Translations under genes and position numbers: made by a program
Notes under the pieces: model-generated
The model's input: the letters and a program-made list of their open reading frames with translations, nothing else
The model's database searches: none
Told to the model about the DNA's origin: nothing
Part shown: positions 4,793 to 10,049 of the stretch, piece by piece
How positions within the stretch are numbered: position 1 is the stretch's first letter
Layout of the letters: every line of letters starts with the position of its first letter
From: an uncultured Oscillibacter sp.
GTDB lineage: Bacteria; Bacillota; Clostridia; Oscillospirales; Oscillospiraceae
Length of the DNA: 10,049 bases
Reading direction: 5' to 3'
NCBI GenBank assembly: GCA_900542115.1
Contig: UQMC01000072.1
Span: 1 to 10,049 of the forward strand

Positions 4793-6240
4793 ACCGCATG
4801 GACGAGTACACCGCCCTGTTGGCGGAGCTGGAACAGACCCCGGAAGCACTGAGTGATACGGTAAGCAAAGCACTGGATAGGAAAAATGCTTTACAGAAAA
4901 AACGGCGGATTTTAAGGACCTCCCTTGGCGGTTTTGCGGCTTGCTTTGCGGCGTTTGTGCTGCTGGTGAACCTGTCGATGCCGTTTGCAAGAGCCTGCGG
5001 CCGTATTCCGGTCCTTTCGGCCTTGGCAAAGGCGGTAAGCTGGTCGCCCAGTCTGTCCGCCGCCGTGGAAAACGATTATGTACAGCCCATGGAGCTGTCA
5101 CAGTTTCAAAACGGGATTACTGCCCGTGTCGAGTATCTGATTGTGGATCGAAAGCAGGTGGATGTGTTTTTCTCTATCGCGTCCGATGAATATCAACATC
5201 TGGACTTGGACCATCCGAAGCTGACGGTGCCGGGGGAACAGGGAGGATATTCCACAGCCCTCAGCAGCTACGGTGTGGAAAACGGTGACCTGATCGATTT
5301 TCAAATCAACTTTGTAGACCGGGATGTGCCGGACCATTTGACCATGACCTTCGGCGTGTACGATGAAAAGGACCAATATGATGAAAGCGGCGCGCCTATA
5401 CCGGAACAGGCTTTCGGAGATTACGGCGATGAATTGCTGTCTGACAGCCAGAAAGAAAAGCATGAAATTCTGGCCACCTTTACCTTTGAACTGGAATTTG
5501 ATCCCACATATACTGCCAAGGGTACGGTCATTAATGTGGGAGAGACATTCCTGTTGGACGGCCAATCCGTAACGCTGACGGAGGCGGAGATCTATCCCAC
5601 CCACCTGCGGCTGAACTTTGACTATGACCCCGCCAACACCGCATGGCTGACGGAGTTGAACTTCTATCTGGAAAACGAGCGGGGAGAGCGGTTCAACGGC
5701 ATTGTCAACGGCATTTCCGCCACCGGAAACCCGGACGATCCCTCCACGGATTCCGTCTGGCTGGACAGTCCCTATTTCTCCACAGGGGAACACCTGACCC
5801 TCCATGTCACCGGGGCTTCCTGGATCGACAAGGGACAGGAGCGGGTGAAGGTAGATCTGGTAAAGGGCATGATCGAGAACCCACCCCAGGGCGTCCGTCT
5901 GGAATGGGCGGAGAAGCGAAATGCCGGCTGGGTGGTGTCTTTCAGCGCCGGGTATCGCTGGGAGAAAACGATGCATTACCAGATCTGGAAAAGCTGCTTC
6001 TATGACGAGGACGGCACGGCCCATGACATCAATCAGCGGGGAGTATCCAGCTCGCCCATGATCTTGGGCGAAATCTCCGGCGCGGAGCTGGAGGCTTACG
6101 ATGCCGCCGAAAAAGCCGCGAAAGAGGAGGGGCGGTACTTTGAGACCTTTGGCCTGAAGGACTGCGCGGCGGACTGCGTGTGGCTGGAGCCTTGCTGGAC
6201 CCGAATTACAAACAGCACCGCAGAGATAGTCATCAAATGA
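4789..6240 (+). CDS. DUF4179 membrane protein, probable anti-sigma factor
   Basis: A 483-residue single-span membrane protein. Residues 1-43 are cytoplasmic and polar, the expected sigma-binding part. Residues 44-63 form the membrane helix. The segment from 62 onward (LSMPFARACGRIPVLSALAKAV) is the typical entry to DUF4179. The remaining roughly 400 residues are an acidic, beta-rich extracellular domain with no recognisable catalytic site. The start at ATG 4789 overlaps the sigma-factor stop by 4 bases and has AGGAGG (4776-4781) 7 bases upstream. A second ATG at 4798 is possible. Its position directly behind an ECF sigma gene and the single-span layout imply that it holds the sigma factor at the membrane until an outside signal arrives. 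The signal cannot be read from the sequence. Confidence 0.8.
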   Translation: MNRMDEYTALLAELEQTPEALSDTVSKALDRKNALQKKRRILRTSLGGFAACFAAFVLLVNLSMPFARACGRIPVLSALAKAVSWSPSLSAAVENDYVQPMELSQFQNGITARVEYLIVDRKQVDVFFSIASDEYQHLDLDHPKLTVPGEQGGYSTALSSYGVENGDLIDFQINFVDRDVPDHLTMTFGVYDEKDQYDESGAPIPEQAFGDYGDELLSDSQKEKHEILATFTFELEFDPTYTAKGTVINVGETFLLDGQSVTLTEAEIYPTHLRLNFDYDPANTAWLTELNFYLENERGERFNGIVNGISATGNPDDPSTDSVWLDSPYFSTGEHLTLHVTGASWIDKGQERVKVDLVKGMIENPPQGVRLEWAEKRNAGWVVSFSAGYRWEKTMHYQIWKSCFYDEDGTAHDINQRGVSSSPMILGEISGAELEAYDAAEKAAKEEGRYFETFGLKDCAADCVWLEPCWTRITNSTAEIVIK

Positions 6241-6247
6241 ATAAACG

Positions 6248-6279
6248 AAAGCGTGCGCGGGTAATCACGCACGCTTTTT
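6248..6279 (+). terminator. Intrinsic terminator after the DUF4179 gene
   Basis: AAAGCGTGCG (6248-6257) pairs perfectly with CGCACGCTTT (6268-6277) around a 10-base loop, and the T-run continues to 6279. It should end the sigma-factor operon and leaves only about 40 bases before the next start codon. Confidence 0.88.
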
Positions 6280-6286
6280 AACGAGC

Positions 6287-6325
6287 CGCATAGGCTGGAA
6301 AGGAAAGGGGGCGTCCGCCTATGCG
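6287..6325 (+). promoter_or_regulatory. 9-bp hairpin holding the start codon of the amidase-domain gene
   Basis: CGCATAGGC (6287-6295) is perfectly complementary to GCCTATGCG (6317-6325), and the ATG at 6321-6323 lies within the right arm. The 21-base loop contains the purine-rich ribosome binding site (AAAGGGGG). In a read-through transcript the start codon would be paired while the ribosome binding site stays exposed. The complementarity is certain; the function is inferred. Confidence 0.55.
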
Positions 6326-6821
6326 CTTTGCGCTCTATGACCGGCGGGCCGCCGTATTGTACGCGCACCGCTGGGCGTATGGCAGAAATCCGGCCTTTTA
6401 TGACTACGAGGGATTAGGGGGAGACTGTACCAATTTTGCATCCCAGTGCATTTATGCCGGCAGCGGTGTGATGAACTTTACGCCGACCTTTGGGTGGTAT
6501 TACATTGACTCGAGCCAAAAAGCGCCGGCATGGACCGGCGTGCCGTACCTCTATAATTTTCTTACGCGCGGAGAGCGCTCTGCGGGACCGGTGGCCCGCC
6601 CCTGTGACATGGAAGATGTGCGTCCCGGCGACGTGATACAGCTTTCCTTTGATGGGGAGAGCTTTCGCCATACACCGGTGGTTGTGGCTGTGGGGCGTCC
6701 GGCATCGGCGGAGAATATCCTCATCGCGGCCCACAGCTATGATGCGGATGACCGGCCTCTATCCACCTATGAATATAAGGACATCCGCTTCTTGAAGATA
6801 TACGGCGTCTGGAAGCCGTAA
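6321..6821 (+). CDS. Amidase_6-type (putative amidase domain) protein
   Basis: A 166-residue protein consisting of little more than one putative amidase domain (PF12671 type), a Cys-His fold related to NlpC/P60-like hydrolases. Landmarks: YDRRAAVLYAHRWAYGRNPAFYDYEGLGGDCTNFASQCIYAG (6-47) with the presumed nucleophile Cys36, GWYY (58-61), the WTGVPYLYNFL segment (71-81), RPGDVIQL (101-108), His117 in FRHTPVVV, and AAHSYDADDRPLSTY (136-150). There is no signal peptide or membrane helix, so it either acts in the cytoplasm (spore or mother cell included) or leaves by another route. In related genes this domain often follows a secreted N-terminal part that is missing here. A terminator sits just upstream, so how it is transcribed is unclear. 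The substrate is unknown; cell-wall peptide amides are a guess. Confidence 0.85.
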   Translation: MRFALYDRRAAVLYAHRWAYGRNPAFYDYEGLGGDCTNFASQCIYAGSGVMNFTPTFGWYYIDSSQKAPAWTGVPYLYNFLTRGERSAGPVARPCDMEDVRPGDVIQLSFDGESFRHTPVVVAVGRPASAENILIAAHSYDADDRPLSTYEYKDIRFLKIYGVWKP

Positions 6822-6836
6822 AGCGGGGAAAATGGG

Positions 6837-6865
6837 TTGACATTTCCGCAGCGATACGCTACAAT
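6837..6865 (+). promoter_or_regulatory. Consensus sigma-A promoter for the tyrS leader
   Basis: A perfect TTGACA (6837-6842) and TACAAT (6860-6865) are separated by 17 bases. The predicted start near 6872 lies just before the T-box stem I region. This is the best promoter match in the window. Confidence 0.9.
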
Positions 6866-6871
6866 GAGCAC

Positions 6872-7140
6872 ATTACAGCAATGAAACGGAGAAGTATGCG
6901 GATACGTTCTGCCAAGAGAGCCCCTGTTGATGGTGGAAAGGGGAGAGAGCGGCCGCTGAAATACACCGTGGAGCTGGCACCTGAACGGCTATGGCCAAGT
7001 AGGCGTGCTCCGGGTGCGCCCGTTACCGCGCTGCCGTGTGTTGGCACGGCGTGAGGCCGGTTTCCGTGAGGAAACGGCGAATCAGAGGTGGTACCGCGTA
7101 TTTACGCCCTCTGTCCCAAGGGACAGGGGGCTTTATTTTA
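6872..7140 (+). ncRNA. T-box leader (tyrosine specifier) of tyrS
   Basis: A tRNA-sensing leader RNA. The conserved T-box core AGAGGTGGTACCGCG lies at 7084-7098, with the tRNA-end-binding bulge TGGT at 7089-7092, complementary to ACCA, as expected for tRNA-Tyr with discriminator A. The stem I region holds a GATACG/AGAGAG/GGTGGAAAGG-type apical part. The candidate specifier TAC (6962-6964, in AAATACACC) is a Tyr codon and agrees with the downstream gene. Intermediate hairpins include GCCGTG/CACGGC (7033-7038/7045-7050) and GTTTCC/GGAAAC (7060-7065/7070-7075). AGAGG (7084-7088) can pair with CCTCT (7108-7112) as antiterminator, competing with the terminator stem. Uncharged tRNA-Tyr should favour read-through into tyrS. 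The 5' end is inferred from the promoter. Confidence 0.95.
7106..7138 (+). terminator. Regulated terminator of the tyrS T-box
   Basis: GCCCTCTGTCCC (7106-7117) pairs with GGGACAGGGGGC (7120-7131) with one G-T pair, followed by a T-rich TTTATTTT. The left arm contains the CCTCT needed for the antiterminator, so the two folds exclude each other, as in other T-boxes. Confidence 0.92.
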
Positions 7141-7177
7141 TCTCTGTCCGAAATGAAATTGGAAAAGGAGAAAAACA

Positions 7178-8404
7178 ATGCAGATTTATGAGGAACTGAA
7201 GGCCCGCAAGCTGATTGCTCAGGTCACGGATGAGGAGGAAATTCGGGAGCTGGTGAACAACGGCAAAGCCGTGTTTTACATTGGCTTTGACCCCACGGCC
7301 GATTCTCTCCATGTGGGACACTTTATGGCGCTGTGCCTGATGAAGCGGCTCCAGATGGCGGGCAACCGCCCAATCGCATTGATTGGCGGCGGCACCGGCT
7401 ATATCGGCGACCCCTCCGGCCGGACGGATATGCGTTCCATGATGACCCCGGAGACGATTCAGCACAACTGTGACTGTTTCAAAAAGCAGATGGAACGGTT
7501 CATTGAGTTTGGCGACGGCAAGGCTATGATGCTCAATAATGCGGACTGGCTGCTGAAGCTGAACTATATCGACCTGCTGCGGGAGGTGGGCGCCTGCTTC
7601 TCTGTGAACAATATGCTCCGGGCCAAGTGCTATGAGCAGCGGATGGAAAAGGGCCTCAGCTTTTTGGAGTTCAACTATATGATTATGCAGTCCTATGACT
7701 TTTATCATATGTTCCAGACGGTTGGCTGCAATATGCAGTTCGGCGGTGATGACCAGTGGAGCAATATGCTGGGCGGCACGGAGCTGATTCGCCGCAAGCT
7801 GGGCAAGGATGCCTACGCCATGACCATCACGCTTCTACTGAACAGCGAGGGCAAGAAGATGGGCAAGACCGCCAGCGGCGCCGTTTGGCTGGACCCCAAC
7901 AAGACCACGCCCTTTGATTTTTACCAGTATTGGCGGAATGTGGGCGATGCCGACGTGCTCAAGTGCATCCGGATGCTGACGTTCCTGCCTCTGGAGCAGA
8001 TCGACGCCATGGACAAGTGGGAGGGCAGTCAACTGAATCAGGCCAAGGAGCTTTTGGCCTATGAGCTGACGAAGCTGGTCCACGGCGAGGCTGAGGCTGA
8101 CAAGGCACAGGAGGCTGCCCGTGCTTTGTTCGGCGGCAGCGGCAGCAGTGAGAATATGCCTGCGACCCAGTTGCCGGAGGCACGGTTTACCAATGGAAAA
8201 ATTAACGCCATTGATTTGCTGGTGGCCTGCGGGCTGTGCAGCTCCAATGGTGAGGCACGGCGTCTGATTCAGCAGGGCGGCGCAGCGGTCAACGATCAGA
8301 AGGTGACCTCCATTGATGTGACATTTGACCAGGAGCAGTTTGCCGGTGACGGTGTGGTCATCAAAAAGGGTAAAAAGGTATTCCATCGGGCCTATACCGC
8401 TTGA
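7178..8404 (+). CDS. tyrS: Tyrosyl-tRNA synthetase
   Basis: A class I synthetase of 408 residues that charges tRNA-Tyr in the cytoplasm. HVGH (45-48) is the HIGH signature and KMGKT (227-231) the KMSKS-type loop. Tyrosine-pocket residues Tyr34, Tyr167, Gln171 and Asp174 match the Geobacillus enzyme pattern (Y34, Y169, Q173, D176), and QFGGDDQW is at 187-194. The C-terminal S4-type RNA-binding domain spans about 343-400 (INAIDLLVACGLCSSNGEARRLIQQGGAAVND). Length and domain order are those of TyrS type 1, with no truncation. The ATG has AAAGGAG at 7164-7170, 7 bases upstream. Expression is set by the Tyr T-box leader in front and is closed by a strong terminator behind. Confidence 0.98.
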   Translation: MQIYEELKARKLIAQVTDEEEIRELVNNGKAVFYIGFDPTADSLHVGHFMALCLMKRLQMAGNRPIALIGGGTGYIGDPSGRTDMRSMMTPETIQHNCDCFKKQMERFIEFGDGKAMMLNNADWLLKLNYIDLLREVGACFSVNNMLRAKCYEQRMEKGLSFLEFNYMIMQSYDFYHMFQTVGCNMQFGGDDQWSNMLGGTELIRRKLGKDAYAMTITLLLNSEGKKMGKTASGAVWLDPNKTTPFDFYQYWRNVGDADVLKCIRMLTFLPLEQIDAMDKWEGSQLNQAKELLAYELTKLVHGEAEADKAQEAARALFGGSGSSENMPATQLPEARFTNGKINAIDLLVACGLCSSNGEARRLIQQGGAAVNDQKVTSIDVTFDQEQFAGDGVVIKKGKKVFHRAYTA

Positions 8405-8431
8405 TTTGACAAAAAACAGAAAAATGTTGCA

Positions 8432-8467
8432 AAAACCGCCCTGCCCGTTATCGGGCAGGGCGGTTTT
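8432..8467. terminator. Bidirectional terminator between convergent tyrS and dapA
   Basis: AAAACCGCCCTGCCCG (8432-8447) and CGGGCAGGGCGGTTTT (8452-8467) form a perfect 16-bp stem with a 4-base loop. T-runs follow on both strands, serving tyrS from the left and dapA from the right (dapA stop at 8485). Confidence 0.93.
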
Positions 8468-8484
8468 CCCGGGAAAAAATAAGG

Positions 8485-9381
8485 CTAATTGCTTTCAGGC
8501 AGCAAATTCCATGCAGAAAGTGCCAGCTTGATTTTTTCGGTGCTGGCAGCCGTGGGCGGACAAAGCGGCAGGCGGAGTTCTCCGGCCTCCAGTCCCATGA
8601 GATTCAGCGCAGTCTTGACAGGAATGGGATTTACCTCGCAGAACAGTGCGTCGCAGAGGGGCTTCAGCTTTAGTTGCAGCTTTCCGGCGGTGACAAAGTC
8701 GTTAGCGAGGCAGAGTGCTGTCAGGCGGCACATTTCGGCAGGGAGGACATTGGACACCACGGAGATAACACCGGCACCGCCCAGCATACAGATGGCGGCG
8801 GTCTCATCATCGTTGCCGGACCAGATGGAAAAATCCTCCGGGCAGAGCCGCAGAGTTTTTTGCAGTTGACTGAGGCTGCCGGAGGCTTCTTTTGCACCGG
8901 CAATATTAGGATGCTGCGCCAACTCCGCATAGGTCTCCGGCTGAATATTGACCCCGGTGCGGGAGGGTACATTATAAAGGATCATAGGCGTGGAAACAGA
9001 ATCGGCAATGGTCTGGTAATGCCGCAGAAGGCCCTGCTGGGTAGCCTTATTATAGTAGGGGGTCACCATCAGCAGCCCGTCTGCCCCCAAGCGTTCCGCA
9101 GCCTTGGCGTTTTCACGGGCGACTTCTGTGGAATTGGCCCCGGCACCCGCAATGACGGGGATGCGGCCTGCAACACGGTCGATGCAGTATTGTATCGTTT
9201 CCAGCCGCTCCTTTTGTGTCATAGTGGCCGCCTCTCCGGTAGTGCCGCAGACAATGATGGCGTGGACACCTCCCGCAAGCTGGCGGTCGATCAGCCTGCC
9301 GAAAGCGGGGAAGTTGACCGCACCGTTTTTAAAGGGCGTGACAATGGCGGTTCCAACACCTGTAAAGAGAGTTTGCTTCAT
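8485..9381 (-). CDS. dapA: 4-hydroxy-tetrahydrodipicolinate synthase
   Basis: Condenses pyruvate with aspartate semialdehyde, the committed step to diaminopimelate and lysine, in the cytoplasm. The 298-residue length is close to the 292 of E. coli. The Schiff-base Lys164 lies in AGAKEASG. Tyr136 and Arg141 sit in LYNVPSRTG. GTTGE (47-51) and the PYYNKATQQG segment (108-117) complete the active site. GGAGVISVVSNVLP (201-214) is typical of the C-terminal part. The ATG at 9381 was chosen because AAGGAGA (complement of 9391-9397) lies about 10 bases upstream. The longer GTG start at 9405 would put that ribosome binding site inside the gene. asd lies just upstream on the same strand, the enzyme that makes its substrate, with a terminator-like hairpin between them. 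Confidence 0.97.
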   Translation of the reverse strand: MKQTLFTGVGTAIVTPFKNGAVNFPAFGRLIDRQLAGGVHAIIVCGTTGEAATMTQKERLETIQYCIDRVAGRIPVIAGAGANSTEVARENAKAAERLGADGLLMVTPYYNKATQQGLLRHYQTIADSVSTPMILYNVPSRTGVNIQPETYAELAQHPNIAGAKEASGSLSQLQKTLRLCPEDFSIWSGNDDETAAICMLGGAGVISVVSNVLPAEMCRLTALCLANDFVTAGKLQLKLKPLCDALFCEVNPIPVKTALNLMGLEAGELRLPLCPPTAASTEKIKLALSAWNLLPESN

Positions 9382-9418
9382 AGCGTTCAATCTCCTTCCA
9401 ATCACTGATGATCCTATA

Positions 9419-9452
9419 AAAAGCGGATGTCAACACCTTGACATCCGCTTTT
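9419..9452 (-). terminator. Terminator/attenuator-like hairpin between asd and dapA
   Basis: AAAAGCGGATGTCAA (9419-9433) and TTGACATCCGCTTTT (9438-9452) form a perfect 15-bp stem with loop CACC. Read leftward, the stem ends in a T-run, so it should terminate asd transcripts. It starts 22 bases after the asd stop and ends 37 bases before the dapA ATG. Confidence 0.85.
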
Positions 9453-9474
9453 GTAGCTATATAGTTCTTTTCCT

Positions 9475-10049
9475 TTACAGCTTTTGAATATAACATTTTG
9501 CACAGAGAAGCTCAGCCAACAGTACCGCTCCGCCGGCAGCGCCGCGCAGCGTGTTGTGAGAGAGGCAGACAAATTTATAGTCATACTGCGTGTCAGGCCG
9601 CAGGCGGCCGATGGATACGGCCATGCCGTGCTCCAGATTACGGTCCAGTCTGGTCTGCGGACGGTTTTCTTCCTCAAAATAGTGCAGGAACTGCTTGGGG
9701 GCGGAGGGGAGCTCCAGCTCCTGTGCCGGGCCGCGGAAGGCGGCCCAATCGGCTTTGATCTGCTCCATGGAGGGCGTGTGACCGTCCTTGAATTTCGTAA
9801 AGACTGCGGCCATGTGCCCGTCCTGACAGGCGACCCGGAAGCACTGGGCGGTGATAGAAGGACCCTGCGCCTTGACGATTTTATCTCCCTCGATATGTCC
9901 CCAGAGCTTCAGCGGCTCCATCTCACTTTTTTCCTCCTCACCGCCGATGTACGGAATCACATTATCCACCATTTCCGGCCAAGTGGCAAAGGTTTTACCG
10001 GCACCGGAAATGGCCTGATAGGTACAGACCAGAGCGCGGTCAAGCCCGT
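9475..10049 (-). CDS. asd: Aspartate-semialdehyde dehydrogenase, C-terminal part (cut by window edge)
   Basis: The C-terminal part, about 191 residues, enters from the right edge and ends with TAA at 9477-9475. The segments CTYQAISGAGKTF, WPEMVDNVIPYIGGEEEKSE and EPLKLWG are characteristic of aspartate-semialdehyde dehydrogenase, and they resemble the archaeal/fungal-like branch found in many Clostridia more than the E. coli type. CFRVACQDGHMAAV carries the expected catalytic Arg and His region; the active-site cysteine lies outside the window. The enzyme reduces aspartyl phosphate to aspartate semialdehyde with NADPH, feeding dapA directly downstream. The ATG at 9972 is internal and not the true start, since the frame stays open and conserved to the window edge. 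Confidence 0.92.
   Translation of the reverse strand, partial: GLDRALVCTYQAISGAGKTFATWPEMVDNVIPYIGGEEEKSEMEPLKLWGHIEGDKIVKAQGPSITAQCFRVACQDGHMAAVFTKFKDGHTPSMEQIKADWAAFRGPAQELELPSAPKQFLHYFEEENRPQTRLDRNLEHGMAVSIGRLRPDTQYDYKFVCLSHNTLRGAAGGAVLLAELLCAKCYIQKL

Noticed and set aside
6859..7047. Minus-strand 62-codon frame
   Set aside because: It lies within the T-box leader RNA of tyrS and has no family resemblance.
8401..8412. TTTGACAAAAA stretch as a promoter -35
   Set aside because: It has no -10 partner and is followed only by a terminator and the end of a convergent gene.
9403..9405. GTG start extending dapA by 8 codons
   Set aside because: It would place the good AAGGAGA ribosome binding site inside the coding sequence; ATG 9381 fits family length better.
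8674..9408. 244-codon plus-strand frame
   Set aside because: It is antisense to dapA, whose catalytic residues are all present on the minus strand.

Overview
The window looks like ordinary chromosome of a Gram-positive, clostridial-type bacterium, most likely a gut Oscillospirales/Clostridia relative. This is inferred from strong Shine-Dalgarno sites, TTG and GTG starts, a T-box leader, a SpoIIM-like gene, a DUF3792/TIGR04086 membrane protein after yajC, and an ECF sigma factor paired with a DUF4179 protein. No insertion sequence, prophage, CRISPR array, rRNA or tRNA gene was seen. Transcription runs rightward from 290 to 8404. The two ends are leftward: chorismate synthase at the left edge, dapA and asd at the right edge.

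Layout. 1-193 is the N-terminal part of aroC (minus strand). It is divergent from tgt (290-1420), and the two promoters are interlocked at 225-266. tgt is followed by yajC (1508-1873) with its own promoter, then by a small four-helix membrane protein (1956-2369) whose ribosome binding site lies inside a long hairpin. A 304-base AT-rich gap (2370-2673) leads to a SpoIIM-like membrane protein (2674-3288, TTG start) and an XerD-type recombinase (3309-4190), closed by a strong terminator. Next is a two-gene envelope-signalling unit: an ECF sigma factor (4313-4792) overlapping by 4 bases a DUF4179 putative anti-sigma factor (4789-6240), with an ECF-type promoter just upstream. A terminator separates it from a small Amidase_6-type protein (6321-6821), whose start codon lies in a 9-bp hairpin. 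A consensus promoter and a tyrosine-specific T-box leader (6837-7140) control tyrS (7178-8404). A 16-bp bidirectional terminator (8432-8467) separates tyrS from the leftward lysine-pathway pair asd (partial, 9475-10049) and dapA (8485-9381). A third-party terminator-like hairpin lies between asd and dapA.

Functionally the region mixes housekeeping genes: shikimate and lysine/diaminopimelate synthesis, queuosine tRNA modification, tyrosyl-tRNA charging, a Sec accessory protein and chromosome dimer resolution, plus one envelope-stress sigma/anti-sigma pair. No clearly new multi-gene system is visible. The less ordinary signals are regulatory: overlapping aroC/tgt promoters, two hairpins that would hide translation initiation sites, a terminator placed where dapA has no room for its own promoter, and a candidate self-activated ECF promoter.
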